Shown here piece after piece: positions 8,692 through 19,280 of a stretch of 64,000 nucleotides of DNA; within the stretch, counting starts at the first letter, position 1, and each line of letters starts with the position of its first letter. The stretch is from Rhizobium sp. 11515TR (GTDB lineage: Bacteria > Pseudomonadota > Alphaproteobacteria > Rhizobiales > Rhizobiaceae), in contig NZ_CP022998.1 in assembly GCF_002277895.1 (NCBI RefSeq), forward strand, positions 1,655,501 to 1,719,500, read 5' to 3'. Below the pieces are notes generated by a model. The model made no database searches. It was not told where the DNA came from and saw only the letters and a list, made by a program, of their open reading frames with translations. A program made the translations under genes and the position numbers.

Positions 8692-9351
8692 TCAGACCGG
8701 CTCCTTGCCGCGGGTCACCTGCATGGCCTTATAGGCGTCGCGTGACTGGCAGCGCTCGATCCAGGCCTTCATTTTCGGCCGAGCGTCGAACAATTCCTGT
8801 TCGGTCTGAGCATAGCGCAGCACTTCGGCCAGGTTGAGGTCGGCGGCGGTGAAACGATTGCCGACGAGATAGTCCTGGTTTTGCAGGTGCTTTTCGAGCA
8901 CGTCGAGTGGTTTCTTCAGCGAGCGGCAGGCGACTGCGATCCCGGCCTTGCCCGCGTCGCTGTTTTCCTGGGCATTGTCATAGATGCGAACCAGCGCGAC
9001 GCTATAAGGTTCGACTTCCGTTGCCGCCCACATCGTCCACATGGACATCAGCCCTTCTTCTTCTACCGTCTTGCCGGCAAGCGGGCCGCCATATTTGCGG
9101 GCGAGATATAGATTGATGGCGAGCGATTCATGCAGGATGAGATCGCCATCCTTGATGCAGGGGATCATGCCCATCGGATTGACCGCCAGAAACTCCGGCG
9201 ACATCGTGTTGATTGGCGCATCGGCGGCAAGCGGGTTGGCCAGCCGGCTGGCCTGGATGACGGGCACGGATTTGAACTCGATGCCGAGCTCCTCGGCCAT
9301 CCAGTAATTGCGCGAGGCGCGCGAGCGATAGACACCGTAGATCGTCAGCAT
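8692..9351 (-). CDS. Glutathione S-transferase family protein
   Basis: A 219-residue GST. The N-terminal thioredoxin-like domain opens [20 protein letters not shown], with [20 protein letters not shown] giving the cis-proline and the acidic/Ser glutathione contact. The C-terminal domain ends in [18 protein letters not shown]. Ser or Arg in the first loop replaces the Tyr or Cys of classical GSTs. The frame extends upstream to 9510, but the family N-terminus is at 9351. It is a second GST about 1.6 kb from the one at 6445, though the two are only distantly alike. Confidence 0.88.
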   Translation of the reverse strand: MLTIYGVYRSRASRNYWMAEELGIEFKSVPVIQASRLANPLAADAPINTMSPEFLAVNPMGMIPCIKDGDLILHESLAINLYLARKYGGPLAGKTVEEEGLMSMWTMWAATEVEPYSVALVRIYDNAQENSDAGKAGIAVACRSLKKPLDVLEKHLQNQDYLVGNRFTAADLNLAEVLRYAQTEQELFDARPKMKAWIERCQSRDAYKAMQVTRGKEPV

Positions 9352-9655
9352 GTGGGTCTCCCAGATTCGAGTCGGCGCGACCTTATTGGGCAGGTTGGGC
9401 GAGTAAAAGACCCTGCCGTTGATATCTGCAATGAAAGCTCGTGATGGATGGCGGATGGCCGGCGCCACGCAAGCACGAAAATATCCGCCAACCCGCCGAA
9501 ATCTTTGCAAATCATGCTGCCGAGGCCTAGCCTTCGTTCAGAAATTAGCGTCGCTGCATGTTACCGTTCGGTCACGGCTTTCGTCGGATGCGGTAGGAGG
9601 CATCCGGTGAAGTGCACATGGGCAATCGGTAACTGCGATCTCGGGAGGAGAGCAG
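9352..9655. other. 304-base gene-free gap
   Basis: This gap separates the divergent GST and oxidoreductase genes and must hold both promoters. The clearest structure is CGGATGC-N8-GCATCCG at 9585-9606, a 7-bp-arm hairpin about 50 bases before the oxidoreductase start. A strong GGGAGGAG lies just before the start at 9656. I see no gene or repeat here. Confidence 0.5.
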
Positions 9656-12600
9656 ATGCTTGCGACCAGCGTTTCGCTAGACGACAAATATACCGCTGAG
9701 GATGGCCGCGTTTTCATGACCGGCCTGCAGGCGCTGGTGCGGCTGCCCATGACACAGATGCGGCGTGACCGCGCCGCCGGGCTCAATACGGCAACGTTCA
9801 TTTCAGGCTATCGCGGCTCGCCGCTCGGCGGCTACGACCAGCAGCTTCTGAAAGCCCAGACTTACCTCGACGCGCATGACGTCACCTTCCAGCCCGGAAT
9901 CAATGAAGACCTTGCAGCCACGGCCGTCTGGGGCTCCCAGCAGGTCGGCCTTTCTCCGGGTGCCCGCAAGGATGGCGTGCTCGGCATCTGGTACGGCAAA
10001 GGCCCCGGCGTCGATCGCTCCGGCGACGTGCTGAAGCACGGCAATGCCGCCGGCACCTCCAGGCATGGCGGCGTTCTCTGTTTTGCCGGCGACGATCATT
10101 CCGCCAAGTCCTCGACCATTCCGCACCAGACCGACCATGAATTCATGTCGGCGGTCATGCCGGTCATCTATCCCTCGTCGATCCACGAATTCCTCGAATA
10201 CGGCCTGCTCGGCATTGCCATGTCGCGTTATTCCGGCTGCTGGGTCGGGATGAAATTCATCGCCGATACGGTCGAGACGACGGCGGCCGTCGATCTCTCG
10301 GGGGAAAAGCGGCAATTCATGTTGCCGACGGATTTCGAACTGCCTCCCGGCGGCCTCAACCTGCGCTGGCCCGATCCGCCGCTGGTGCAGGACGATCGCC
10401 TGCAGAATTACAAGGCCTATGCGGCCATCGCTTTCGCCCGCGCCAACCGTGTCGATGAAATCACGCATGATGTTCCCAATGCTCGCTTCGGCATCATCTC
10501 CTCCGGCAAGGCCTATGAGGATGTGCTGGAGGCGCTGCGCGAGTTGGAGATCGGCCCGCGGGAAATGGCTGATATCGGCCTGCGTATCTTGAAGGTGCGT
10601 ATGCCCTGGCCGTTGGAGCCGGAGGCCGTGCGCCATTTCTCGGAAGGGCTGGACGAAGTTCTCGTCGTCGAGGAGCGGCGCGAGATCATCGAAAACCAGA
10701 TCAAGCAGCAGCTGTTCAACTGGCGCGCCGATGTCCGCCCGCGCATCGTCGGCAAGTTCGACGAGCATGACAAGCCCTATCTCAGCCTGTCTTCGGCGCT
10801 GACCGTCGGCGCCGTCGCGAGAGCCATCGCCGGGCGTATCGTCAAGCTCGATCTCGATCGGGGCCTGCATAACCGCATTGCAGCCAAGCTTTCCTATCTT
10901 GCCGAGCGTGGCCAGATCAGTCGCAGCCATGTCGCGCCGCTGAACCGTACGCCCTTCTTCTGTTCCGGCTGTCCGCACAATACATCCACCCGCGTCCCCG
11001 AAGGCAGCCGCGCCATCGCCGGCATCGGCTGCCATTACATGGCCACCTGGATGGACCGCAACACCGAGACCTTCACCCAGATGGGCGGTGAAGGCGTGCC
11101 GTGGACGGCGATCGCCCGCTACACCGACGAAAAGCATATGTTCGTCAATCTCGGTGACGGCACCTATTTCCACTCCGGCATTCTCGCCGTCCGCCAGTCC
11201 GTCGCCGCCAAGGTCAACGTCACCTACAAGCTGCTCTACAACGATGCGGTAGCGATGACCGGCGGGCAGCAGATCGACGGCCATCTGACGCCGCAACTAG
11301 TGACCAAGCAGTTGCATGACGAGGGTGTCCGGCCGATCTATCTGCTCTCCGACAATCCGGATGCCTATCGCGCATCCGAACTGGCGCCTGGTGTCAAGGT
11401 TCTGCATCGCGACCACATCGATCAGGTGATGCTGACGCTGCGCGAAACCGAAGGCTGTTCGGCGATCGTCTATGTCCAGACCTGTGCGGCCGAGAAGCGC
11501 CGTCGCCGCAGCCGCGGCCTGATGGAGGATTCGGCCAAGCGAGTCTTCATCAACAAGGCTGTCTGCGAGGGCTGCGGCGATTGCTCGGTGCAATCCAACT
11601 GCATTTCCATCGAGCCGCTGGAGACTGAGTTTGGCCGCAAGCGCCAGATCAACCAATCGAGCTGCAACAAGGACTTTTCCTGCGTCAAGGGTTTCTGCCC
11701 ATCCTTCGTGACCGTTCATGGCGGCAACCGCCGCAAGCGGAAGGCGCTGGACCATGCGGATATTGCCGTGCCGATGCCGGAGATTCCGGTCATTGTCGAT
11801 CGGCCCTGGAACATCGCCATTGCCGGCGTCGGCGGCACCGGCATCCTGACCATCGGCGCCATCCTCGGCATGGCTGCGCATCTGGATGGCAAGGTGCCGA
11901 TGATCCTCGACATGGCCGGCCTTGCTCAGAAGGGTGGCGCCGTCATGAGCCATCTGCGCATTGGTCTCGACCAGGCCGACGTCACATCCTCGCGCATCGT
12001 CAATGGCGGCGCGGATCTTCTCTTTGCCGCAGATGAGGTGGTCGGGGCCTCCAAGGATGCGGTCACACTCTGCTCAACGACGCGCACGACCGCCATCGTC
12101 AATACCGGGCTCATACCGGTCGCCGATTTCGTCCGCAACCGTGATTTCGACTTCAGGACCGACTCGATCCAGCACGCGATCGCCAAGACCGTCAGCGACA
12201 AATCCGTCTTCCTCGATTTCGGCCATATCGCGACCGAGGTCACCGGCGATGCGATCTCGACCAATATCCTGCTGACCGGCTTTGCCTGGCAGTGCGGCCT
12301 GCTGCCGCTGTCGCTGGAAGCAATCGAAAAGGCGATCGAACTTAACGGCGTCGCCGTCAAGCCGAGCCTTTCCGCGTTTCATTGGGGCCGGCTTCTGGCG
12401 CATGATCCGCAGGCCGTGCGTGCCGTGATGGCCAAACCCGAGACGGGAAAGACGCTGGCGGAGATGAGCCTCACTGAACTCATCGAGCACCGCAAGGCGC
12501 ATCTGACGGCCTATCAGAATGCAGCGCTTGCCGAACGCTATGCCGCCTTCGTCGCCCACGCCAATGCGCTTGCCGCAAAAGAGCGGCTTTCGGACAAGGT

Positions 12601-13129
12601 GCCCTTTGCCGTCGCCGTCACTTATGCGCGGGTCCTGGCCTACAAGGATGAATATGAGGTCGCCCGGCTGCTCACCGATCCTGCTTTCGAAGCGCAATTG
12701 CGTGAGGAGATGGAGGGAGATTTCAAGCTGGCCCTCAATCTTGCCCCACCCATCCTCGGCGGCAGGGATCCGAACGGCCGGCCAAGGAAGCGCGAATTCG
12801 GCGCCTGGATCCTGCTGCTGCTGCGGGTGCTTGCGCCAATGAAGCGGTTACGAGGCACCGCTTTCGATCCCTTCGGCTATATGGCGGAGCGGCGCATGGA
12901 ACGCCGCCTGATTGCCGAATACGAAGAGATTGCCGGGCGTGTGCTTTCCGGTCTGCGCCACGACAACGAGGCAGAAGCCCTTGCCATTCTCTCGCTGTTT
13001 GATGAGATAAGAGGCTTCGGCCCGGTCAAGGAGGAGGCTCGCCGGAAGATCATGATGAGGATAGCGGACAGACTGAAAGCCTATGAAATGCCGCGGGAGG
13101 CGCAGCATGTACCCGCAGACGCCGCATGA
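9656..13129 (+). CDS. Indolepyruvate-type 2-oxoacid:ferredoxin oxidoreductase, one chain
   Basis: At 1157 residues this is the fused IorA-IorB form found in proteobacteria. Such enzymes oxidatively decarboxylate 2-oxoacids to acyl-CoA with thiamine pyrophosphate and pass electrons to ferredoxin. The N-terminal part has FISGYRGSPLGGYD. CSGCPHNTST lies near 436. The thiamine diphosphate site NLGDGTYFHSG is near 497, with a downstream LLYNDAVAMTGGQ. An iron-sulfur segment CEGCGDC...C...SSCNKDFSC...FC spans roughly 635-685. The IorB domain starts at IAGVGGTGILTIGAILG near 722. Substrate is uncertain: arylpyruvates are known for the family, but the leucine-degradation genes that follow 86 bases later suggest 2-ketoisocaproate. 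Confidence 0.9.
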   Translation: MLATSVSLDDKYTAEDGRVFMTGLQALVRLPMTQMRRDRAAGLNTATFISGYRGSPLGGYDQQLLKAQTYLDAHDVTFQPGINEDLAATAVWGSQQVGLSPGARKDGVLGIWYGKGPGVDRSGDVLKHGNAAGTSRHGGVLCFAGDDHSAKSSTIPHQTDHEFMSAVMPVIYPSSIHEFLEYGLLGIAMSRYSGCWVGMKFIADTVETTAAVDLSGEKRQFMLPTDFELPPGGLNLRWPDPPLVQDDRLQNYKAYAAIAFARANRVDEITHDVPNARFGIISSGKAYEDVLEALRELEIGPREMADIGLRILKVRMPWPLEPEAVRHFSEGLDEVLVVEERREIIENQIKQQLFNWRADVRPRIVGKFDEHDKPYLSLSSALTVGAVARAIAGRIVKLDLDRGLHNRIAAKLSYLAERGQISRSHVAPLNRTPFFCSGCPHNTSTRVPEGSRAIAGIGCHYMATWMDRNTETFTQMGGEGVPWTAIARYTDEKHMFVNLGDGTYFHSGILAVRQSVAAKVNVTYKLLYNDAVAMTGGQQIDGHLTPQLVTKQLHDEGVRPIYLLSDNPDAYRASELAPGVKVLHRDHIDQVMLTLRETEGCSAIVYVQTCAAEKRRRRSRGLMEDSAKRVFINKAVCEGCGDCSVQSNCISIEPLETEFGRKRQINQSSCNKDFSCVKGFCPSFVTVHGGNRRKRKALDHADIAVPMPEIPVIVDRPWNIAIAGVGGTGILTIGAILGMAAHLDGKVPMILDMAGLAQKGGAVMSHLRIGLDQADVTSSRIVNGGADLLFAADEVVGASKDAVTLCSTTRTTAIVNTGLIPVADFVRNRDFDFRTDSIQHAIAKTVSDKSVFLDFGHIATEVTGDAISTNILLTGFAWQCGLLPLSLEAIEKAIELNGVAVKPSLSAFHWGRLLAHDPQAVRAVMAKPETGKTLAEMSLTELIEHRKAHLTAYQNAALAERYAAFVAHANALAAKERLSDKVPFAVAVTYARVLAYKDEYEVARLLTDPAFEAQLREEMEGDFKLALNLAPPILGGRDPNGRPRKREFGAWILLLLRVLAPMKRLRGTAFDPFGYMAERRMERRLIAEYEEIAGRVLSGLRHDNEAEALAILSLFDEIRGFGPVKEEARRKIMMRIADRLKAYEMPREAQHVPADAA

Positions 13130-13215
13130 CGCCGGCGATGGAAACTTGAAGCAGGCATAACAAGACATACGTTCAAGGAGATTGGACGTTCGGGAAGGTC
13201 GGGAGGAGAAGCCGG

Positions 13216-14379
13216 ATGTTTTCTGGGGGATTGAACTTCGCGCTGGGCGAGGACATCGATGCGCTGCGCGAGCAGGTGCGCCGCTTTGCCAGCAATCGCA
13301 TTGCACCCTTTGCAGACGAGATCGATCGCAACAACAGCTTCCCCATGCATCTGTGGCGGGAGATGGGCGATCTCGGCGTACTCGGGATCACGGTCGATGA
13401 AGCCTATGGCGGCGCCGGCCTCGGCTATCTCGCCCACACGGTTGCCATGGAAGAGATCAGCCGTGCTTCAGCTTCCGTCGGCCTGAGCTACGGCGCCCAT
13501 TCCAATCTCTGCGTTAACCAGATCTACCGCAACGGCACGACGGCACAAAAGGAGCGCTACCTGCCGAAGCTCATTTCCGGTGAGCATGTGGGCGCTCTCG
13601 CCATGTCGGAGCCGGGTGCAGGTTCGGATGTCGTCTCCATGAAGCTGCATGCCGAAAAGCGCGGCCATCGCTACGTGCTGAACGGCAGCAAGATGTGGAT
13701 CACCAACGGTCCGGATGCCGATGTCCTCGTCGTCTACGCCAAGACCTCTCCGGATGCCGGTCCGCGCGGAATTACCGCCTTCCTCCTCGAAAAAGGCTTT
13801 CCCGGCTTCTCCGTCGGCCAGAAGCTCGACAAGCTCGGTATGCGCGGCTCGAACACCTCGGAGCTGATTTTCCTCGATTGCGAGGTTCCGGAGGAGAATG
13901 TTCTCGGTCACGTCGATGGCGGCGTACGCGTGCTGATGTCGGGTCTCGATTATGAGCGCGTGGTCCTTTCCGGCGGCCCCGTCGGCATCATGGCGGCCTG
14001 CATGGATGTGGTGCTGCCTTACATGCATGAGCGCAAGCAGTTCGGCCAGTCGATCGGCGAGTTCCAGCTGATGCAGGGCAAGCTGGCCGACATGTATGTC
14101 ACCATGAATGCCGCGCGCGCCTATGTCTATGCCGTGGCCGCCGCCTGCGATCGCGGCGAGACGACGCGCAAGGATGCGGCCGGCTGCATCCTCTATTCCG
14201 CCGAGAAGGCGACGGCGCTGGCGCTCGAATGCATCCAGGCGCTCGGCGGCAACGGCTACACCAATGATTATCCCGCCGGCCGGCTGCTGCGCGACGCCAA
14301 GCTCTACGAGATCGGTGCCGGCACATCCGAAATCCGGCGCATGCTGATCGGCCGCGAGCTGTTTGGCGAAACGGCCTGA
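13216..14379 (+). CDS. ivd: Isovaleryl-CoA dehydrogenase
   Basis: The 387-residue FAD-dependent acyl-CoA dehydrogenase converts isovaleryl-CoA to 3-methylcrotonyl-CoA in leucine breakdown. The family signatures [16 protein letters not shown] and [20 protein letters not shown] are present. [16 protein letters not shown] carries the glutamate at the position of the unusual catalytic base of human isovaleryl-CoA dehydrogenase, which distinguishes it from short-chain paralogues. The end [17 protein letters not shown] is typical. A GGGAGGAG site precedes the ATG. It heads the cluster of genes for the rest of the pathway. Confidence 0.95.
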   Translation: MFSGGLNFALGEDIDALREQVRRFASNRIAPFADEIDRNNSFPMHLWREMGDLGVLGITVDEAYGGAGLGYLAHTVAMEEISRASASVGLSYGAHSNLCVNQIYRNGTTAQKERYLPKLISGEHVGALAMSEPGAGSDVVSMKLHAEKRGHRYVLNGSKMWITNGPDADVLVVYAKTSPDAGPRGITAFLLEKGFPGFSVGQKLDKLGMRGSNTSELIFLDCEVPEENVLGHVDGGVRVLMSGLDYERVVLSGGPVGIMAACMDVVLPYMHERKQFGQSIGEFQLMQGKLADMYVTMNAARAYVYAVAAACDRGETTRKDAAGCILYSAEKATALALECIQALGGNGYTNDYPAGRLLRDAKLYEIGAGTSEIRRMLIGRELFGETA

Positions 14380-14414
14380 CTGCGAAATTCCATTCCCATC
14401 AACCGGTGAAGCGC

Positions 14415-16022
14415 ATGACCGTCCTGAAATCAGAGATATCGACGCATACCGATCGCTTCCGCGACAATCGCGTCGCCATGGTGGAGGCGATCAGCGTTGC
14501 TGAGGCTGCGGCGTCGCAGGCGGCGGAAGGCGGCGGCGCGCAGGCGCGCGAGCGCCATGTCAGCCGCGGCAAGATGCTGCCGCGCGATCGTGTCGCCGGC
14601 CTGATCGATCCTGCCACGCCGTTTCTGGAAATCGGTGCGACAGCAGCTCATGGGCTATACAGCGGTGAGGCGCCGGGAGCCGGCCTGATCGCTGGCATCG
14701 GCCGCGTTTCCGGCCGCGATTGCATGATCGTTTGCAACGACGCCACGGTCAAAGGCGGCACCTATTATCCGATCACGGTGAAGAAGCATCTGCGCGCTCA
14801 GGAGATCGCGGCCGAAAACAATCTCCCCTGCATCTATCTCGTCGATTCCGGCGGCGCCAACCTGCCGAACCAAGACGAGGTGTTTCCCGACCGCGATCAT
14901 TTCGGCCGCATCTTCTACAATCAGGCCAATATGTCGGCGGCCGGCATTCCGCAGATCGCCGTCGTCATGGGGTCTTGCACCGCAGGTGGGGCCTATGTGC
15001 CGGCCATGTGCGACGAAACCATCATCGTCGAAAAGCAAGGGACGATCTTTCTCGCCGGTCCGCCGCTGGTCAAGGCGGCGACAGGGGAGGTGGTCTCTGC
15101 CGAAGATCTCGGAGGCGGCGATGTCCACACGCGCCTCTCCGGCGTTGCCGATCATCTGGCACGCGACGATGCTCATGCGCTTGCGCTCGCCCGCCAGGCG
15201 GTCGCTAATCTCAATCGCCGCAGGCCAGAGAGCGTCGAGCTTCGTACGCCCGAGGCACCGCTCTACGACCCGGAAGAGATCCTCGGCATCGTCCCCTCGG
15301 ATCTGCGCACGCCCTATGACGTACGCGAGGTTATCGCCCGCATGGTGGATGGCTCCCGGCTGGATGAGTTCAAGGCGCGCTACGGCACGACGCTGGTCTG
15401 CGGCTTCGCCCATATCCACGGCATCCCAGTCGGCATCATCGCCAACAACGGCGTTCTCTTCTCGGAGTCGGCGCTAAAGGGGGCGCATTTTGTCGAGCTT
15501 TGCTCGCAGCGCAAGATCCCGCTGGTCTTCCTGCAGAACATCACCGGCTTCATGGTCGGCCGCAAATATGAGACGGAAGGGATCGCGAAGAATGGCGCCA
15601 AGCTGGTGACGGCTGTGGCCACGACCAAGGTCCCGAAGATCACCATGCTGATCGGCGGCTCCTTCGGCGCCGGCAATTACGGCATGGCCGGCCGCGCCTA
15701 CTCGCCGCGCTTCCTCTGGACCTGGCCCAACAGCCGCATCTCCGTCATGGGCGGAGAGCAGGCGGCCGGCGTGCTCGCCACCGTGCGCGGCGAGGCGCTG
15801 GCGCGTGCCGGCAAGCCTTGGACACCGGAAGAAGAGGCCGCCTTCAAGGCGCCGACGCTCAAGATGTTCGAAACCCAGAGCCATCCGCTCTACGCCTCGG
15901 CCCGTCTATGGGACGATGGCATCATCGATCCGCGCAAGAGCCGCGACGTGCTGGCTCTGTCGCTTTCAGCAGCACTCAACGCACCGATCGAAGACACATG
16001 CTTCGGTCTGTTCAGGATGTGA
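14415..16022 (+). CDS. mccB: Methylcrotonyl-CoA carboxylase, carboxyltransferase (beta) subunit
   Basis: The 535-residue beta subunit transfers CO2 from biotin to 3-methylcrotonyl-CoA, giving 3-methylglutaconyl-CoA. The carboxyltransferase fold is shown by ARGRHVSRGK-like [20 protein letters not shown], by [16 protein letters not shown], and by the second-half [15 protein letters not shown] and [16 protein letters not shown]. The length is normal. I use the ATG at 14415, since GGTGAAG lies six bases before it; another ATG at 14406 is possible. It lies between ivd and a RidA gene, in the same direction as the biotin subunit. Confidence 0.95.
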   Translation: MTVLKSEISTHTDRFRDNRVAMVEAISVAEAAASQAAEGGGAQARERHVSRGKMLPRDRVAGLIDPATPFLEIGATAAHGLYSGEAPGAGLIAGIGRVSGRDCMIVCNDATVKGGTYYPITVKKHLRAQEIAAENNLPCIYLVDSGGANLPNQDEVFPDRDHFGRIFYNQANMSAAGIPQIAVVMGSCTAGGAYVPAMCDETIIVEKQGTIFLAGPPLVKAATGEVVSAEDLGGGDVHTRLSGVADHLARDDAHALALARQAVANLNRRRPESVELRTPEAPLYDPEEILGIVPSDLRTPYDVREVIARMVDGSRLDEFKARYGTTLVCGFAHIHGIPVGIIANNGVLFSESALKGAHFVELCSQRKIPLVFLQNITGFMVGRKYETEGIAKNGAKLVTAVATTKVPKITMLIGGSFGAGNYGMAGRAYSPRFLWTWPNSRISVMGGEQAAGVLATVRGEALARAGKPWTPEEEAAFKAPTLKMFETQSHPLYASARLWDDGIIDPRKSRDVLALSLSAALNAPIEDTCFGLFRM

Positions 16023-16032
16023 GGAGACGGAG

Positions 16033-16416
16033 ATGAAACGCGATGCCATCAATGCCAAGAATGCGCCGCAGCCCCGCGGCGGTTATGCCCAGGCCGTAAA
16101 GCTCGAGAATTTCGAGCGATTGCTTTTTATCAGCGGCCAAATACCGACGGACGTCGATGACGCCTTGCCGGAAGGCTTTCAGGCGCAGGCCCGTCAGGTC
16201 TGGCATAACATTGATGCGCAGCTGAAGGCGGCCGGCATGACGAAAGAAGATATCGTCAAGGTCACCACCTTTCTGGCGGATCGACATCACACGATGGAGA
16301 ACCGTGAGATCCGCAGCGAATATCTCGGCTCGCTCGCGCCGGCCATGACTGTGGTGATCGCCGGTATTTTCGATACGGCCTGGCTGCTCGAAGTCGAAGT
16401 CATTGCCGCGCAATAG
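16033..16416 (+). CDS. RidA/YjgF family protein
   Basis: A 127-residue protein of the RidA (YjgF/YER057c) family. Canonical members hydrolyse reactive enamine/imine intermediates released by PLP enzymes. It shows PRGGYAQAVKLENFERLLFI, the family opening, then SGQIPTD, and DIVKVTTFLADRHH and SEYLG near the C-terminus. The catalytic arginine of canonical RidA would be expected in the R-x-EIEA region; here the end reads AWLLEVEVIAAQ, so it may belong to a non-canonical subgroup. It sits inside the leucine operon between the two carboxylase subunits. A GGAGACGGAG site decides the start, although the frame is open upstream. Confidence 0.88.
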   Translation: MKRDAINAKNAPQPRGGYAQAVKLENFERLLFISGQIPTDVDDALPEGFQAQARQVWHNIDAQLKAAGMTKEDIVKVTTFLADRHHTMENREIRSEYLGSLAPAMTVVIAGIFDTAWLLEVEVIAAQ

Positions 16417-16425
16417 GGTCCGCCG

Positions 16426-18414
16426 ATGTTTTCGAAGATACTGATCGCCAATCGCGGCGAGATCGCCTGCCGCGTCATCCGCACGGCGAGGCGCCTCGGC
16501 ATCCGCACGGTCGCCATCTATTCCGACGCCGATCGGGATGCCCTGCACGTGGCGTTGGCCGACGAGGCCGTCCATATCGGCCCGGCGGCGGCGAGCGACA
16601 GCTATCTTTCGAAGGAAAAGATCATTGCGGCGGCTCAGCGCACTCAAGCGGAGGCCATTCATCCAGGCTACGGCTTTCTCTCGGAAAACGCCGATTTCGC
16701 CGAGGCGGTCGAAGCCGCTGGTCTCGTCTTCATCGGCCCGTCGCCGGCCTCGATCCGGGCCATGGGCCTGAAGGATGCCGCTAAGGCGCTGATGGAGCGG
16801 GCAGGCGTCCCTGTCGTTCCAGGCTATCATGGCGACTGGCAGGAAGCCAGCTTCCTTGCCGAGCAAGCGGGGGCGATCGGCTTTCCGGTTCTCATCAAGG
16901 CGCGGGCGGGCGGCGGCGGCAAAGGCATGCGCCGCGTTGACCGGCCGGAGGATTTCGAGGCTTCGCTGGAGGCGGCGAAGCGCGAGGCGAAATCCGCCTT
17001 CGGCGACGATGCTGTGCTGATCGAAAAATATCTGATCAAGCCGCGTCACATCGAGATCCAGGTCTTCGGCGACAGCTATGGCAATGCCGTGCACCTCTTC
17101 GAGCGCGATTGCTCGCTGCAGCGCCGGCACCAGAAGGTGATCGAGGAGGCGCCTGCGCCCGGTATGACAGAGGAGATGCGCAGCGCCATGGGCGAAGCGG
17201 CCGTGCGCGCCGCTCGCGCCATCGATTATCGCGGCGCCGGCACCGTCGAATTCATCGCCGACGTTTCCGACGGCCTGTCGCCGGATCGCTTCTTCTTTAT
17301 GGAAATGAATACCCGCCTGCAGGTCGAGCACCCCGTCACCGAAGCGATCACTGGCGTTGATCTGGTGGAATGGCAATTGCGCGTTGCAACCGGTGAACCC
17401 CTGCCAAAGAGGCAGGATGAACTCACCATAAACGGCTGGGCCTTCGAAGCGCGCATCTACGCCGAAGACCCGTCGCGCGGCTTTCTGCCGGCAACCGGCA
17501 CGCTTTCCCACCTTCGCTTTCCCGAAGGCGGTGTCCGCATCGATGCCGGCGTGCGCAAGGGCGATACCATCACCCCGCATTATGATCCGCTGATTGCCAA
17601 GCTGACGGTGCATGCACCGGATCGTGCGGCGGCGCTTGCCAAGCTCACGCGTGGTCTTGAGCTGACGCAGGTTGCCGGAACCACCACAAATCTCGATTTT
17701 CTCATTCGCCTCAGCGGCCAATCGGATTTCGCCGCCGGCCAACCGGATACTGGATTGATCGATCGCGATGTGGAGGCGCTGACCTCGGCGCGGCAACCCG
17801 ACCATGCGGCTCTTGCCATTGCTGCCATTGTCGAGGCGGGTGGGTTCGCGCAAGCTGCTGACAATGATCCTTGGCTGTCGCTCGGTGCTTGGCAGCTCTG
17901 GGGCGAAGCAAGTCGTCCCGTCACGCTGCATTTTGCCGGTGGTCAGCAAAATTGCCGCGTGGCTGCAAAGAGTCGGTCGCTGTTCAGCGTCGCCTTTGAC
18001 GATCGCATCATTCTCGTTCGCTTGCTCGCAGGTGAGGGCCTTTCCCGTCATGTCGAAATCGACGGCCGGCAGTCCCACGTCGATACCTTCGAGACATCGT
18101 CAGGTGTGACTTTGTTCCTCGATGGGCAGACGCATCATTTCCATCGCCTCGATCTTCTCGATGGAGGAGAGGAGGCGGCCAGCGGCGGCGACCGCGTCAT
18201 CGCGCCGATGCCGGGCCTCGTCAAGATCGTGCGCGTGCGCGAGGGAGACCCGGTGACTAAGGGACAGGCGCTGATCGTCATGGAAGCTATGAAGATGGAG
18301 CTGACGCTGACGGCGGCGCGCGACGGTATCATCGAAAGCCTGCATGTCGGCGAGGGCGATCAGACCAGTGAAAGCGCCGTGCTTCTGTCGCTTCGGCCGG
18401 AGGACGTGGCATGA
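16426..18414 (+). CDS. mccA: Methylcrotonyl-CoA carboxylase, biotin (alpha) subunit
   Basis: The 662-residue alpha subunit performs ATP-dependent carboxylation of biotin. The biotin carboxylase domain fills about residues 1-450: FSKILIANRGEIACRVIRTA, the ATP glycine-rich KARAGGGGKGMR, and EMNTRLQVEHPVTE. The biotin-carrier domain is at the end, with MEAMKMELTL; the biotinylated lysine is about residue 623. The length fits the methylcrotonyl enzyme better than acetyl-CoA carboxylase AccC (about 450), which lacks the carrier domain. It overlaps the next gene by 4 bases (ATGA), so the two are translationally linked. Confidence 0.95.
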   Translation: MFSKILIANRGEIACRVIRTARRLGIRTVAIYSDADRDALHVALADEAVHIGPAAASDSYLSKEKIIAAAQRTQAEAIHPGYGFLSENADFAEAVEAAGLVFIGPSPASIRAMGLKDAAKALMERAGVPVVPGYHGDWQEASFLAEQAGAIGFPVLIKARAGGGGKGMRRVDRPEDFEASLEAAKREAKSAFGDDAVLIEKYLIKPRHIEIQVFGDSYGNAVHLFERDCSLQRRHQKVIEEAPAPGMTEEMRSAMGEAAVRAARAIDYRGAGTVEFIADVSDGLSPDRFFFMEMNTRLQVEHPVTEAITGVDLVEWQLRVATGEPLPKRQDELTINGWAFEARIYAEDPSRGFLPATGTLSHLRFPEGGVRIDAGVRKGDTITPHYDPLIAKLTVHAPDRAAALAKLTRGLELTQVAGTTTNLDFLIRLSGQSDFAAGQPDTGLIDRDVEALTSARQPDHAALAIAAIVEAGGFAQAADNDPWLSLGAWQLWGEASRPVTLHFAGGQQNCRVAAKSRSLFSVAFDDRIILVRLLAGEGLSRHVEIDGRQSHVDTFETSSGVTLFLDGQTHHFHRLDLLDGGEEAASGGDRVIAPMPGLVKIVRVREGDPVTKGQALIVMEAMKMELTLTAARDGIIESLHVGEGDQTSESAVLLSLRPEDVA

Positions 18415-19280
18415 CCGACAAGCCTTCCAACCACGTCACCATCGTCGAGATGGCGCCGCGCGACGGCCTGCAGAATGAGAAGCGGCAGGTCGATACCGAA
18501 CGCAAGATCGAGCTGGTCGATCTGCTTTCGGATTGCGGTTTCGAGCGAATTGAAGTCACCAGCTTCGTCAGTCCGAAATGGGTGCCGCAGCTTGGCGATG
18601 CCGCTGCTGTCATGGCGGGCATAAAGCGCCGGCCCGGTGTTCGGTACGCAGCGTTGGCGCCCAACATGCAGGGTTTCGAGGCAGCCCTTGCGGCCGGCGC
18701 CGATGAAGTGGCGATCTTCGCTTCCGCCTCGGAAACCTTTTCCATGCGCAATATCAACTGCTCGATCGCCGAGAGCATCGAGCGCTTCCGGCCGGTGGCC
18801 GCTGCCAGCCGGGATCGCGGTGTCCCGTTGCGCGGCTATGTCAGCTGCGTCGTCGAATGTCCCTATGAGGGAGCGGTGCCGCCGCAGAATGTCGTCAGCG
18901 TTGCCTGGCAATTGCGGGCACTTGGCTGCTACGAGATTAGCCTCGGCGACACGATCGGCAAAGGCACGCCGGAGGCCGTCGACCGGATGCTTGCCGCAGT
19001 GCTCGGCGAACTCCCCGCAGCAGTCCTTGCCGGCCATTTTCATGACACGTCCGGCCGCGCGCTCGACAATATCGGCGTCGCGTTGGAGCGCGGCCTGCGG
19101 GTATTCGATGCGTCAGCGGGTGGCCTCGGCGGTTGCCCCTTCGCTCCCGGCGCCAAGGGCAATGTCGATACCGTTTATGTTCAAGATTATCTATCGGTGC
19201 GGGGTTTTGAGACTGGTCTCGACCAGGACAAGCTTGCGGCCGCCGCCGCCTTCGCCCGCAGCCTCAGGAGCGCCTCATGA
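18411..19280 (+). CDS. hmgL: Hydroxymethylglutaryl-CoA lyase
   Basis: The 289-residue TIM-barrel enzyme splits 3-hydroxy-3-methylglutaryl-CoA into acetyl-CoA and acetoacetate, the last step of leucine breakdown. The opening VTIVEMAPRDGLQNEK contains the catalytic Arg-Asp pair. GHFHDTSGRALDNIG has the metal-binding histidines. GGLGGCPFAPGAKGNVDT is the lyase signature with the active-site cysteine. The length is normal for bacteria. It overlaps both neighbours by 4 bases. Confidence 0.95.
   Translation: MTDKPSNHVTIVEMAPRDGLQNEKRQVDTERKIELVDLLSDCGFERIEVTSFVSPKWVPQLGDAAAVMAGIKRRPGVRYAALAPNMQGFEAALAAGADEVAIFASASETFSMRNINCSIAESIERFRPVAAASRDRGVPLRGYVSCVVECPYEGAVPPQNVVSVAWQLRALGCYEISLGDTIGKGTPEAVDRMLAAVLGELPAAVLAGHFHDTSGRALDNIGVALERGLRVFDASAGGLGGCPFAPGAKGNVDTVYVQDYLSVRGFETGLDQDKLAAAAAFARSLRSAS

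Noticed and set aside
9803..11296. 497-codon open frame opposite the oxidoreductase
   Set aside because: It mirrors the codons of the 2-oxoacid oxidoreductase and has no recognisable motif, so I treat it as a shadow.
16012..18078. 688-codon open frame on the minus strand opposite mccA
   Set aside because: It is the GC-driven antisense shadow of a well-identified biotin carboxylase gene; its translation shows no domain or plausible binding site.
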